Below, piece by piece: positions 55,502-64,000 of a DNA stretch of 64,000 nucleotides. The stretch covers positions 1,551,501 to 1,615,500 of the forward strand of contig NZ_CP083564.1 in the NCBI RefSeq assembly GCF_025143985.1, read 5' to 3'. Below the pieces are notes generated by a model. That model had not been told where the DNA came from. It ran no database searches and saw only the letters and a program-made list of their open reading frames with translations. Position 1 is the first letter of the stretch, and each line of letters opens with the position of its first letter. The position numbers were made by a program, and so were the translations under genes. The DNA is from Sulfitobacter sp. W027 (GTDB lineage: Bacteria > Pseudomonadota > Alphaproteobacteria > Rhodobacterales > Rhodobacteraceae).

Positions 55502-56857
55502 TTACCAGCGCCGCTCAAAGCGACGGCGCAGCAGCACGGCGATGGCGTTCATTGAGATCAGGAACACCAGCAAGATGATGATACCGCCCCAAGCGCGTTC
55601 ATAGAAGGCCGGGTCAGCGCGTTTGGCCCATTCGTAGATCTGGGCCGGCATGGCGGAGTTCGGCGACATCAGTCCCTCGGCAATGCTTTCCGGCGGGTTG
55701 GAGGCGATGAAGCCGACCATCCCGATCAGCAGCAAAGGCGCTGTTTCCCCAAGCGCTTGGGCCAACCCGATGATGGTCCCGGTCAGGATGCCGGGCGCAG
55801 CCAATGGCAGCACATGGTGGAAAACCGATTGCATCTTTGAGGCCCCTACCCCGAGCGCCGCATCGCGGATCGAGGGCGGCACGGATTTCAGCGAGGCGCG
55901 GGTCGAGATGATGATCGTCGGCAGGGTCATCAGCGTCAGCACCAGACCACCGACCAAGGGTGCGGAGTTTGGCAGGTGCATGTAATTGATAAAAACCGCA
56001 AGGCCCAAGATGCCAAAGACGATCGACGGGACCGCCGCGAGGTTGCTGATGTTCACCTCAATAATGTCGGTGATCCAATTTTTCGGTGCGAACTCTTCAA
56101 GATAGATCGAGGCCGCGACTCCGATTGGCAGTGCCAGCACCAGCACCACCAGCATCATTGCGAATGAACCGATCATTGCCACACCCATGCCCGCCGCTTC
56201 GGGCCGTGCGTCAGAGGCGTCGGCGCCAGTGATGAAGTCGAGGTTGAAGCGTTTTTCAATACTGCCATCTGCGATCAGCGCATCAACCAGATCAAGCTGC
56301 TCGGCGCTGATGTTCTTGTCGTTGGCGATGCTCTCACGGCTGACACGGCCCTTGAGATAGCCATCGACGCGGCTGTTGGTGAGGAATTCAAACTCCGCAT
56401 CGCGGCCGATTAGGCCCGGGTTGGCAAGCACATGATCACGCAATTGGGCGGCGGCATCTTTCGACAGGATGCCAGCCATAGCCTTGGCTTTCAGGTCACT
56501 TTCGATGTCTGCAGTTTCGATCTTATTCTCGAAGGCCGCGTTCAGCAGAGGGGAATAACCGAAGGTCGAGACCTTTTTGATGTCTTCCAGATCGCGGTTG
56601 CCGTTCTTGTCGAGCTTGTGTTCCAAGAGCGGCACGGAAAGTGTCACATAGGTCTGCTGGAACGCGCCCGTCCCTCGCGAGATGATGGTAAAGAGCAGCG
56701 TGAGCAGCATCAGCAAGCCGATGGTGATCGCCACGATACCATAGAGTTTGAAACGACCCTCGGCGGCGTTGCGGCGTTTGGTACGCGCGTCTTGCTTCAG
56801 CAAGGACGCGCCGCGCGGGTCTGCGAAGGGGGCTGCGGGGTTGGGGATATCGCTCAT
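55502..56857 (-). CDS. pstA: Phosphate ABC transporter permease PstA
   Basis: This 451-residue permease has an N-terminal cytoplasmic segment, one membrane helix at about 35-58, a soluble periplasmic region of about 140 residues, and then the permease domain with the EAA loop DAALGVGASKMQSVFHHVLPLAAPGILTGTIIGLAQALGETAPLLL. The long insert is typical of alphaproteobacterial PstA (E. coli PstA is about 296). The start overlaps the pstC stop as ATGA. Confidence 0.93.
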   Translation of the reverse strand: MSDIPNPAAPFADPRGASLLKQDARTKRRNAAEGRFKLYGIVAITIGLLMLLTLLFTIISRGTGAFQQTYVTLSVPLLEHKLDKNGNRDLEDIKKVSTFGYSPLLNAAFENKIETADIESDLKAKAMAGILSKDAAAQLRDHVLANPGLIGRDAEFEFLTNSRVDGYLKGRVSRESIANDKNISAEQLDLVDALIADGSIEKRFNLDFITGADASDARPEAAGMGVAMIGSFAMMLVVLVLALPIGVAASIYLEEFAPKNWITDIIEVNISNLAAVPSIVFGILGLAVFINYMHLPNSAPLVGGLVLTLMTLPTIIISTRASLKSVPPSIRDAALGVGASKMQSVFHHVLPLAAPGILTGTIIGLAQALGETAPLLLIGMVGFIASNPPESIAEGLMSPNSAMPAQIYEWAKRADPAFYERAWGGIIILLVFLISMNAIAVLLRRRFERRW

Positions 56858-58350
56858 TCGTACTGCTCCCGGTATTTACGCACGATGTAGAGGGCCAGCA
56901 CGTTGAGGCCCAAGGTCAGGACGAAGAGGGTCAGGCCAAGGGCGAAGGCCACCAGCGTTTCAGGGCTGGCAAAATCGCTGTCCCCGGTGAGCTGGCTGAC
57001 GATGCGGGTGGTGATGGTGGTCATGGCTTCCAGCGGGTTGGCCGAGATCCGGGCGATGGCCCCTGCCCCCAGCACGACGATCATCGTCTCACCGATGGCG
57101 CGGCTCGCGGCCAGCAAAACGGCGCCGACGATACCCGGCAAGGCGGCGGGGATCACGACTTGACGGATCGTCTCGGACTGTGTGGCACCCAAGCCAAAGG
57201 AGCCGTCGCGCAGCGACTGAGGCACCGCGTTGATGATGTCATCGGACAGGGAGGAGACGAAGGGAATCAGCATGATGCCCATCACCAGCCCTGCGGTCAG
57301 AACCGAGGTCGCCCCCGACATCCAGTCAACGCCCAGAAGCCCTGCATCGCTGCGACCGAACACCTCCACAAGGAACGGCCCCACGGTCAGCAATGCGAAC
57401 AGACCGTAGACGATGGTGGGGATACCGGCGAGGATTTCCAGAAGTGGTTTGGCCGTGGCACGCACCTTGGGGCCCGCGTATTCGCTCAGGTAGATCGCCG
57501 CGAAAAGCCCGATGGGCACGGCCACCAGCAGCGCGATGAGAGAGATATAGAGAGTTCCCCAGAGCAGCGGGAGGATCGACAGATCACTGTCGCCGCGGAA
57601 ATTGGGCGCCCAGGAGGAGCCGAAGAAGAAGTCAGTCCAAGGATGCAGCTTGAAGAAATTGATCGTCTCAAACAGCATCGACAGCACGATGCCCACGGTG
57701 GTCAGGATCGCCAGCGATGCGGCGAGGATCAGCAGCGCTTTGATGCCACCTTCGACCCGATTGCGGGCGCGAAATTCGGCGTTGGTTTCGCGCAGAACCA
57801 TGACCAGCCCGGCAAGGGCAATCAGGGCTACGATGATGTTGCGCCAGAAATTGCCCGTGGCCGACATCTCGCGGTAAGTCTGCGCAGCGGCGAGGACTTC
57901 GGGGCTGATTTCAGCCCCAATGGCGACGCCTCGCTCGGCCAGCAACGCGCGCAGTTCCCCAGCGGCGGAGAGGTCCGACGCATCGCCAGCGCTCATGCCA
58001 CCTGCAGAAACCGTCGCATCCAGCCCATCGGCCAGACGGCGCACATCGCTCATGATTAAGTTGACGGAGGACCCTTCGGGCACCGCTCCGGCGGGGATCA
58101 TATCGACCACCGAAGATTGCACCAGCATCGGCTGCACCAGTAGCCAGGTACCCAGAACCAAAAGCGCGGGCACTGCCACGCTCATCACCGCGTTATAGCC
58201 GTAATAGCTGGGCAGCGAATGCAGATTGCGGCTGTCGCCCTGGGCCGAGGTCAAAGCCCGACCCCGCGCAAGGAAGTACCCGCCCAGTGCCAAAGCCGCG
58301 ATCAGGATGACCAGCGGTAGCACCGCGCTTGATGTCAGTATTTGTCCCAC
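56854..58350 (-). CDS. pstC: Phosphate ABC transporter permease PstC
   Basis: This 498-residue permease has an N-terminal helix pair and a periplasmic segment, then the permease core with EAA loop DGSFGLGATQSETIRQVVIPAALPGIVGAVLLAASRAIGETMIV. The length exceeds E. coli PstC (319) because of about 180 added N-terminal residues, as in related bacteria. The start is a GTG. A terminator-like hairpin lies between pstS and this gene. Confidence 0.93.
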   Translation of the reverse strand: MGQILTSSAVLPLVILIAALALGGYFLARGRALTSAQGDSRNLHSLPSYYGYNAVMSVAVPALLVLGTWLLVQPMLVQSSVVDMIPAGAVPEGSSVNLIMSDVRRLADGLDATVSAGGMSAGDASDLSAAGELRALLAERGVAIGAEISPEVLAAAQTYREMSATGNFWRNIIVALIALAGLVMVLRETNAEFRARNRVEGGIKALLILAASLAILTTVGIVLSMLFETINFFKLHPWTDFFFGSSWAPNFRGDSDLSILPLLWGTLYISLIALLVAVPIGLFAAIYLSEYAGPKVRATAKPLLEILAGIPTIVYGLFALLTVGPFLVEVFGRSDAGLLGVDWMSGATSVLTAGLVMGIMLIPFVSSLSDDIINAVPQSLRDGSFGLGATQSETIRQVVIPAALPGIVGAVLLAASRAIGETMIVVLGAGAIARISANPLEAMTTITTRIVSQLTGDSDFASPETLVAFALGLTLFVLTLGLNVLALYIVRKYREQYE

Positions 58351-58380
58351 ATGTCCCCCGGTGGATCAAAAAGCGAAAAA

Positions 58381-58406
58381 ACCGGGGGCAGTTGCCCGCC
58401 CCCGGT
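58381..58406 (-). terminator. Intra-operon attenuator between pstS and pstC
   Basis: On the minus strand ACCGGGGGC pairs with GCCCCCGGT (58406-58398 with 58389-58381), followed by a TTTTTTCG tract. A terminator here would leave pstS mRNA more abundant than the permease genes, which suits a binding protein needed in excess. Confidence 0.75.
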
Positions 58407-58422
58407 GTCATTATAGTAAGGC

Positions 58423-59463
58423 TTAGGAACCGCTGCCCATGACGGTTTCGTCTGCCACCACGGACTGGGTCTCGGCCAGTTCGGGGTCGGAGACCAGACC
58501 GTATTCGGCCAGCGGGCCGTCGGGGCCAGCCACTTCGTCTGCGACGAAGAATTCAGCGTATTCTTTCAGGCCCGGGATCACACCGATGTGGGCTTTCTTG
58601 ACGTAAAAGAACAGCGGACGCGACACAGGATAGTCACCGGATGCAATGCTTTCGGTGGTCGGCTCGACGTCGCCCATGGTGGCAACCTGAAGCTTGTCGG
58701 TGTTGTTCTCATAGAAGGCCAGACCGAAGACGCCGATGCCGTCTTTGTTGCTTTCGATGCGTGCCAGCGTCTCGGTGTAGTCGCCGTCGATGTCGACCGA
58801 CTTGCCGTCGGTGCGCAGGCTGATGCACTCTTTCTCAGCCGCTTTCTCGTCGCCGCCCGCAGCTTCGGCGAAAACTTCAAGATCGCCGGTTTCTTCACAG
58901 CCCGCGAGGATCACTTTTTCCTCGAACACTTCACGTGTGCCGTGTTTGGTGCCGGGGATGAAGGCTTGGATCGGCTGCGCGGGGAAGTCGGGGTTGACCT
59001 GATCCCATGTGGTATAGGGGTTCTCGGTCACTTCGCCGTCGACGACAACTTTGGCGCTCAGAGCCTTGTACCAATCGGTCGGGGTGAAGGCGAAAGTCTC
59101 GCCGTTGATGTCGGAGGCGAAAACGATGCCGTCATAGCCGATGCGCACTTCGATGATGTCGGTCACGCCGTTCTCGGCACAGGCCGCCACTTCGGCGTCT
59201 TTGATCTGGCGCGAGGCGTTGGCCACGTCGATGGTGTTCTCGCCCACGCCTTCGCAGAAACGTTTGAGGCCAGCCGAGGAACCGCCCGATTCCACGACCG
59301 GTGTCGGGAAGTCGAAGTTCTCGCCAAAGGCTTCGGCGACGATGGAGGCATATGGCAGCACGGTCGAGGAACCGGCAACCTGTACTTGGTCACGCGCGGC
59401 AGCAGCAGTTGCGGATACGGCGGCAATCGCCAGGGCGGAAGTGGTGAGTTTTGCGAGTGACAT
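58423..59463 (-). CDS. pstS: Periplasmic phosphate-binding protein PstS
   Basis: This 346-residue protein has a signal peptide (residues 1-23, KLTTSALAIAAVSATAAAA) and the PstS signature VAGSSTVLPYASIVAEAFGE, VESGGSSAGLKRFCEG and IDVANASRQIK, followed by IRIGYDGIVFA. It binds inorganic phosphate with high affinity and passes it to PstCA. The ATG at 59463 follows AGGAGATATC. A Pho box lies about 80 bases upstream. Confidence 0.95.
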   Translation of the reverse strand: MSLAKLTTSALAIAAVSATAAAARDQVQVAGSSTVLPYASIVAEAFGENFDFPTPVVESGGSSAGLKRFCEGVGENTIDVANASRQIKDAEVAACAENGVTDIIEVRIGYDGIVFASDINGETFAFTPTDWYKALSAKVVVDGEVTENPYTTWDQVNPDFPAQPIQAFIPGTKHGTREVFEEKVILAGCEETGDLEVFAEAAGGDEKAAEKECISLRTDGKSVDIDGDYTETLARIESNKDGIGVFGLAFYENNTDKLQVATMGDVEPTTESIASGDYPVSRPLFFYVKKAHIGVIPGLKEYAEFFVADEVAGPDGPLAEYGLVSDPELAETQSVVADETVMGSGS

Positions 59464-59542
59464 GATATCTCCTGTCAGATGCGAATTGGTGACCACCCCA
59501 TGGTGATCTGCGCCCGGTCTATGAAGGCGGTGCTGTGCTTTT

Positions 59543-59571
59543 GTGACAGCAACGTTACAGTTTCATGACAG
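59543..59571 (-). promoter_or_regulatory. Pho box before pstS
   Basis: On the minus strand CTGTCAT, CTGTAAC and CTGTCAC occur as three 7-bp direct repeats spaced 11 bp apart (59571-59565, 59560-59554, 59549-59543). The first two units form CTGTCATGAAACTGTAAC, very close to the PhoB consensus. The site is about 80-108 bases before the pstS start. Confidence 0.85.
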
Positions 59572-59601
59572 TCGGCCTGAATCACCAAATTTCTACAAAA
59601 T

Positions 59602-60654
59602 TTAGTCAGATTCCGTTTTCATCGGCAAAATCACGCGGAATTCCGCACCCTGGCCGGGGGTACTGGTGATCTTAAGCCGCCCGCGGTGGCGATTCATAAT
59701 GTGTTTGACGATGGCCAATCCCAGCCCCGTCCCTCCAAGCGCGCGGCTGCGATGGCTGTCGACGCGGTAGAACCGTTCGGTCAGGCGTGGTAGGTGAATC
59801 GCATCAATGCCGGGGCCGTGGTCGCGCACGCTGACATAGACCGCCGGGCCGCGCATTGCCGGGTCATGGGCCGTGCTTTTAACCGAAATCTCGACCCTGT
59901 TGTCGCGCCCGCCGTATTTGATCGCGTTCTCGATAAGATTGGTAAAGACCTGCACCAATTGATCCGCATCCCCCAATACACGCGCCGGGGCATCGCCCAA
60001 TGTCGGCGCCAATGTCACGTTGCTATCCACCGCCAGCGGCGCAAGGTTGCGCAGGGTGCCGCGCAGCACATCGCGCAGGTCAATCGGCACTTCCGGGCGC
60101 ACGCGCTCTTCGGCCTCGACCCGGCTGAGCGACAAAAGCTCGCCCACCAGTCGGTTCATCCGCTCGGCTTCCTGCGCCATGATCCCCAGAAACCGTTCGC
60201 GCGCCGCCGTGTCATCACGCGCCGGGCCCTGCAGCGTTTCGATAAATCCGATGAGCGCAGTGAGCGGGGTGCGCAACTCATGGCTCACATTCGCCACGAA
60301 ATCGCGGCGCATCTGGCCTGCCTGCGCCATCTCCGTCACGTCATTGAAGCTTAGCAGAACAATCCCGTGATCGCCCAAAGGGCGCAGGCTGACGTCATAG
60401 GTGGTGCCATGTTCGCCGCCGATGCTCGTGAACCGCGCTTGGCAAGGGCCGTCTCCGGCAAGGCACCGTTCGACCGCCTTAACCAGCCCGGGCTGCCGCA
60501 ATGCGGTGACGAAATGGCGCCCCAGCAGGCCCTTGCCGAGCAAATCCTCGGCGGGGGCATTGAGAACGGTGATCCGCTCTTCGGCGTTGATCGCAACGCT
60601 CGGCAGCGGCAGCGCCGCGACCACATCGGCCAATGTAACGGCGGTGCTGCCCAT
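59602..60654 (-). CDS. phoR: Phosphate regulon sensor kinase PhoR
   Basis: This 350-residue kinase has a PAS domain at about 10-105 (PLPSVAINAEERITVLNAPAEDLLG), HisKA with His in FVANVSHELRTPL, and HATPase_c with NLIENAIKYGG, DHGPGI and GGTGLGLAIVKHIMNRHRG. Unlike E. coli PhoR it has no clear membrane segment from this start. The ATG at 60654 lies two bases past the preceding gene's stop. It phosphorylates PhoB and is transcribed separately from the pst operon by the Pho box position. Confidence 0.93.
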   Translation of the reverse strand: MGSTAVTLADVVAALPLPSVAINAEERITVLNAPAEDLLGKGLLGRHFVTALRQPGLVKAVERCLAGDGPCQARFTSIGGEHGTTYDVSLRPLGDHGIVLLSFNDVTEMAQAGQMRRDFVANVSHELRTPLTALIGFIETLQGPARDDTAARERFLGIMAQEAERMNRLVGELLSLSRVEAEERVRPEVPIDLRDVLRGTLRNLAPLAVDSNVTLAPTLGDAPARVLGDADQLVQVFTNLIENAIKYGGRDNRVEISVKSTAHDPAMRGPAVYVSVRDHGPGIDAIHLPRLTERFYRVDSHRSRALGGTGLGLAIVKHIMNRHRGRLKITSTPGQGAEFRVILPMKTESD

Positions 60655-60655
60655 G

Positions 60656-61177
60656 TCAGAGCGGTTCAAGATCGCGGCGGAAGCGCGCGGCGTTTTCGGC
60701 ATAGTGTTTGGCGCTCGCAGTCAGCCGCTGGATCGCCTGCGCATCAAGCTCCCGTACCACTTTGCCCGGCACACCCATAACGAGCGACCCATCGGGGATC
60801 ACCTTGTTTTCGGTAATCAGCGCCCCTGCCCCGATCAGGCAGTTCTTGCCAATCTTGGCGCCGTTCAGCACCGTGGCGCCCATGCCGATCAGGCTGTTGT
60901 CGCCGATGGTGCAGCCGTGCAGCATGACTTTATGGCCGATGGTGCAATCTTCGCCTACGGTTAGCGGATAGCCCATATCAGTGTGGAAAACGCAGTTCTC
61001 TTGCACATTGCTGCCGCGCCCCACGGTGATCATTTCATTGTCGCCGCGCAAGGTGCTGCCGAACCAGACCGAGGCTTCGGGTCCAAGCGTCACCTTGCCG
61101 ATGACATTGGCATCAGGGGCGACCCAAGCCTCGGGGGCGACTTCGGGGCGGGCGTCGGCGAGGGCATAAAGGGTCAT
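60656..61177 (-). CDS. Gamma-carbonic anhydrase-like hexapeptide protein
   Basis: This 173-residue left-handed beta-helix protein has repeated hexapeptides ([29 protein letters not shown]) and the metal-binding His in [21 protein letters not shown]. These are the three His of gamma-class carbonic anhydrases and YrdA-like proteins. Activity in many members is unproven. It overlaps gmk by four bases and is followed directly by phoR. Confidence 0.9.
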   Translation of the reverse strand: MTLYALADARPEVAPEAWVAPDANVIGKVTLGPEASVWFGSTLRGDNEMITVGRGSNVQENCVFHTDMGYPLTVGEDCTIGHKVMLHGCTIGDNSLIGMGATVLNGAKIGKNCLIGAGALITENKVIPDGSLVMGVPGKVVRELDAQAIQRLTASAKHYAENAARFRRDLEPL

Positions 61178-61821
61178 TTCAAATCCTCAAATTCAGATTG
61201 CAGGCGGCGGACATGGTCCTTGATCGCGGGCTGCTGGCTCAGCCGCAGCCGGGCGGCGGTGATGATGGATTTGAGCCGCGCTTCGGTCTGGTCTAGGTCA
61301 TCATTCACCAGCACAAAATCATAGCCATCCCAGTGGCTGATCTCATCCCAGCTTTTGCCCATCCGCTTGGCGATTGTCGCGGCATCGTCCTGCCCCCGGC
61401 TCTCCAAACGGCGTTTCAATTCTGTGATCGACGGCGGCAGTAGGAAAATCGACAGCGTATGGGTGTTCAGGTCCGAGTTGCGGATCTGCTGTGCGCCTTG
61501 CCAGTCGATGTCGAAAAGGATGTCCTGCCCCTGATCGATTGCCGCCTGCACGGGGGCTTTGGGGGACCCGTAGAAGTTGCCGAAGACATGCGCGTGCTCT
61601 AGCATCTCGCCTTTGGCCACGGCCTGTCGGAAGTCCTCTTCGCCGACGAAACGGTAATCCTTGCCGTCTGCCTCGCCCGGTCGGGGCGCGCGGGTGGTGG
61701 CGGAGACCGAGAAATTGATCGTCGGATCCCATGCGCGCAGGGCGCGGGCCATAGTCGATTTGCCCGCCCCGGAGGGGGAACTGAGGATGATCAGAAGGCC
61801 GCGTCGGCTTGGGTTTGTCAC
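61174..61821 (-). CDS. gmk: Guanylate kinase
   Basis: This 215-residue kinase phosphorylates GMP. It has the P-loop [11 protein letters not shown], the GMP-binding [16 protein letters not shown], and the lid region [11 protein letters not shown]. The start is a GTG. The yicC stop lies four bases upstream, so they form one unit with the carbonic-anhydrase-like gene. Confidence 0.96.
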   Translation of the reverse strand: MTNPSRRGLLIILSSPSGAGKSTMARALRAWDPTINFSVSATTRAPRPGEADGKDYRFVGEEDFRQAVAKGEMLEHAHVFGNFYGSPKAPVQAAIDQGQDILFDIDWQGAQQIRNSDLNTHTLSIFLLPPSITELKRRLESRGQDDAATIAKRMGKSWDEISHWDGYDFVLVNDDLDQTEARLKSIITAARLRLSQQPAIKDHVRRLQSEFEDLK

Positions 61822-61824
61822 GTC

Positions 61825-62715
61825 TTACTCCACATTTTGCACTTGTTCGCGCATTTGGTCGATCACCGCCTTCAAGGCCAGACCGACAGTCGTTAGTTCC
61901 GTGCTCTGCGCCTTGGAGCAGAGCGTATTGGCTTCGCGGTTGAACTCTTGCATCAGGAAATCCAGCTTGCGCCCCACCGGCCCGCCCTGACCGATCAGCG
62001 CCCGTGCAGCGGCGACATGGGCGGCGAGGCGGTCAATCTCTTCGGTGACATCGGCTTTGACGGCAATCAGCGCCAGTTCCTGCGCCACCCGGTCGGCATC
62101 CGCGCCTTCGCTGTTGTTCATCACCCGCGCGAGGTTGCGGCGCAGGTTGGCGGCGGTGTCTTCTTTTCGCGCATCGGCCAATGCTGCGGCTTTGGCGGCG
62201 AGGGTCTCTACTTCGTTCAACTGGTCCTGCATCACGTCCGCCAATGCAGCACCTTCTTGGCGGCGCATGGCGTTGAAGTCCTCCAAGACCGCAGGGAATT
62301 CTGCCAACAAGGCCTCGCGCAGCGCATCAATGTCCTGCGCCTGATCGGACTGTTCCAACACGCCGCGCATGGTCAAAATGTCACTGGCCCGCGAGGGTGC
62401 AAGCGAGACACCGGCATCCATCGCCCGGGCTTCGATTTCATGCAGCGCCGCAAGCAACGTGTCGACCTGTGCAGTGTTGACCTGCAGCGTACCGTCATTC
62501 TCGGCTGAAGCTATGCGCAGGTTACAGGTGATATTGCCCCGCGCCACCTCTCCCGTCACCTGCTTGCGCAGGGCGACTTCCAGCCCCTCCACCCAATCAG
62601 GAACGCGCAGGCGTAGGTCGAGCCCTTTGCCATTAACCCCGCGCAGCTCCCAAGACCAACTCCAGCCCTCCAAAGCGCCGGAGGCAGAGGCGAAACCTGT
62701 CATGGACCTGATCAT
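61825..62715 (-). CDS. yicC: YicC family endoribonuclease
   Basis: This 296-residue protein starts with IRSMTGFASASG and ends with GPVGRKLDFLMQEFNREANTLCSKAQSTELTTVGLALKAVIDQMREQVQNVE, both hallmarks of YicC. E. coli YicC has been described as an RNase. The ATG at 62715 gives this start; the frame upstream is unrelated. The gene leads the yicC-gmk unit and lies opposite the PAS gene. Confidence 0.93.
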   Translation of the reverse strand: MIRSMTGFASASGALEGWSWSWELRGVNGKGLDLRLRVPDWVEGLEVALRKQVTGEVARGNITCNLRIASAENDGTLQVNTAQVDTLLAALHEIEARAMDAGVSLAPSRASDILTMRGVLEQSDQAQDIDALREALLAEFPAVLEDFNAMRRQEGAALADVMQDQLNEVETLAAKAAALADARKEDTAANLRRNLARVMNNSEGADADRVAQELALIAVKADVTEEIDRLAAHVAAARALIGQGGPVGRKLDFLMQEFNREANTLCSKAQSTELTTVGLALKAVIDQMREQVQNVE

Positions 62716-62956
62716 CGGTGCGTTCCTTGCAAGGGCGGTCATGTCCTGCCTTACGGTGAAACCCCCGCGAGGGGCAAGCCCCGGACCGGCACGATGCCCG
62801 ATCTGCCGCCCGTGCAATTAACCATTTCCTCAAAAGCCTGACGCACTTCCTTTCGACCTACGGTATTAATCATTTGGTAATATCTTGGGCCGCATTGTGC
62901 CGCTGTCGTTCCAACAACGGCAGCTGTATTGGCCAAGTCCTTATGGGTAAGTTTTA

Positions 62957-63655
62957 ATGGGCAATACAGGCCACACCGCGCAGAATGTTGTCGCCATGTC
63001 AGATCATCGGACGCATGTTGGCTATGGCCCGCTGGCGCAGGTCGAAGCCTATTGGGAAGCCTTGCGCGGCAACAGATTGATGCCGCGACGGTCAGATATT
63101 GATCCGCGTGGGATAGAATCCGCTCTGGAATATGCCTTTATCCTTGAGCGTGTCGCGGTGGGTGTTGGACGGTTGCGCATCGCGGGCGGTCACCTGCGCG
63201 ACCTCATGGGGATGGAGGTGCGCGGCATGCCGATCACTGCCCTTTTCGGCACGCGATCACGCCCGCGGGTCGCCGAAGCGCTAGAGGAAGTTTTTCAGAT
63301 GCCCGGGCAGACCACGCTCCACCTCAGTGCGGTAGCCTCATATGGTCGACCGGCTCTGACGGGGCGGATGCTGCTTTTGCCGCTGAAAAGCGATCTGGGC
63401 GACGTGAGCCGGGTGCTTGGCTGTTTGGTCGTGCAAGGCGAGATTGGCCAAACCCCACGGCGTTTCGATCTGGCTCAGGCGACCCGGCACGGCACCTTGG
63501 GCGGAGCGACCCGACCTTTGCGATATGCCGCCCCGTGTCAACAGCCGTCTTTGCCAAGGGAGACTGGATTTGCTGAGGGGAAAGCCCGTTTCACACCTGC
63601 CACGACGGGATATATTCCGCCCTATCTGCGATTGGTGAAGTCCAAGCAAGAATAG
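62957..63655 (+). CDS. PAS_5 (PF07310)-type protein
   Basis: This 232-residue protein has a PAS-like domain at about 24-165 (VEAYWEALRGNRLMPRRSDIDPRGIESALEYAFILERVAVGVGRLRIAGG...LRDLMGMEVRGMPITALF), matching the alphaproteobacterial PAS_5 group. The C-terminal 65 residues are low complexity. These proteins occur in several copies per genome in this order and have no established role; ligand or stress sensing is assumed. It is divergent from yicC. Confidence 0.85.
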   Translation: MGNTGHTAQNVVAMSDHRTHVGYGPLAQVEAYWEALRGNRLMPRRSDIDPRGIESALEYAFILERVAVGVGRLRIAGGHLRDLMGMEVRGMPITALFGTRSRPRVAEALEEVFQMPGQTTLHLSAVASYGRPALTGRMLLLPLKSDLGDVSRVLGCLVVQGEIGQTPRRFDLAQATRHGTLGGATRPLRYAAPCQQPSLPRETGFAEGKARFTPATTGYIPPYLRLVKSKQE

Positions 63656-63677
63656 CGCGCCAGTTGTCCGGGCGTAA

Positions 63678-63710
63678 AAACGCCGCCCAACATCAAGCGG
63701 GGCGGCGTTT
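63678..63710. terminator. Bidirectional terminator between the PAS gene and the DAHP synthase gene
   Basis: AAACGCCGCCC (63678-63688) pairs with GGGCGGCGTTT (63700-63710) over 11 bp. A/T runs on both sides (AAAAA before, TTT after) allow use from both convergent genes. Confidence 0.85.
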
Positions 63711-63742
63711 ACCATGATATAGTCAGGCTAAGACCGCGCCTG

Positions 63743-64000
<258 letters not shown>

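Overview
The window looks like the chromosome of a marine alphaproteobacterium of the Roseobacter group (Rhodobacterales). The evidence is the core gene set in the last 25 kb: rplU with a long C-terminal extension, rpmA, obg, proBA, a ChpT phosphotransferase, ornithine-lipid genes olsBA, a LuxR-type regulator, and a pst-pho cluster with a Pho box. The genus cannot be fixed from this sequence alone.

Layout. Bases 1 to about 38.5 kb are accessory. They begin with small hypothetical genes and an HNH nuclease (0.2-2.8 kb) and an exported ClpP-like protease (3-4 kb). A membrane and envelope block follows (4.7-13.1 kb): EamA, DUF2127, DedA, a phosphoesterase, a PepSY protein, and GtrA/GT2/ArnT-like glycosyltransferases, divergent from an OmpR-type two-component system. 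Next come an FAD monooxygenase, a 3'-truncated IS1182 copy and an IS3/IS481-type fragment. An iron-related pair follows, PiuC hydroxylase plus a Gly-Glu-repeat exported protein, then a KdpD-like/KdpE-like/TrkH potassium cluster (18.5-22.2 kb). At 22.26-23.13 kb lies a decayed, inverted second copy of the phosphoesterase/DedA/DUF2127 block.

The mobile-element core (24.1-38.1 kb) holds a DUF3987-type ATPase, an excisionase-like gene whose ribosome-binding site sits inside a 12-bp hairpin, two large tandem tyrosine recombinases, two unknown proteins, a second excisionase/integrase pair, and a 1752-residue protein joining a DnaQ-like exonuclease, a RecQ helicase and a UvrD/Rep helicase. The block ends beside the 3' end of tRNA-Ser(CGA), the usual docking point of genomic islands.

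From 38.5 kb the sequence is ordinary core chromosome: two DUF2059 proteins, ribosomal proteins L21/L27, Obg, proline synthesis, ChpT, ornithine lipid synthesis, S2/EF-Ts, a LuxR regulator and AroQ. An IS30 element has landed between aroQ and phoB. The phosphate genes run on the minus strand as phoR, then pstS-C-A-B, phoU, phoB, with gmk and yicC upstream. The window closes inside a class II DAHP synthase gene.

The strongest candidates for something undescribed are the exonuclease-RecQ-UvrD fusion in the island, the paired-recombinase/DUF3987 cassette with its masked ribosome-binding site, a motif shared by three envelope-stress promoters, and a multi-hairpin element after tsf.
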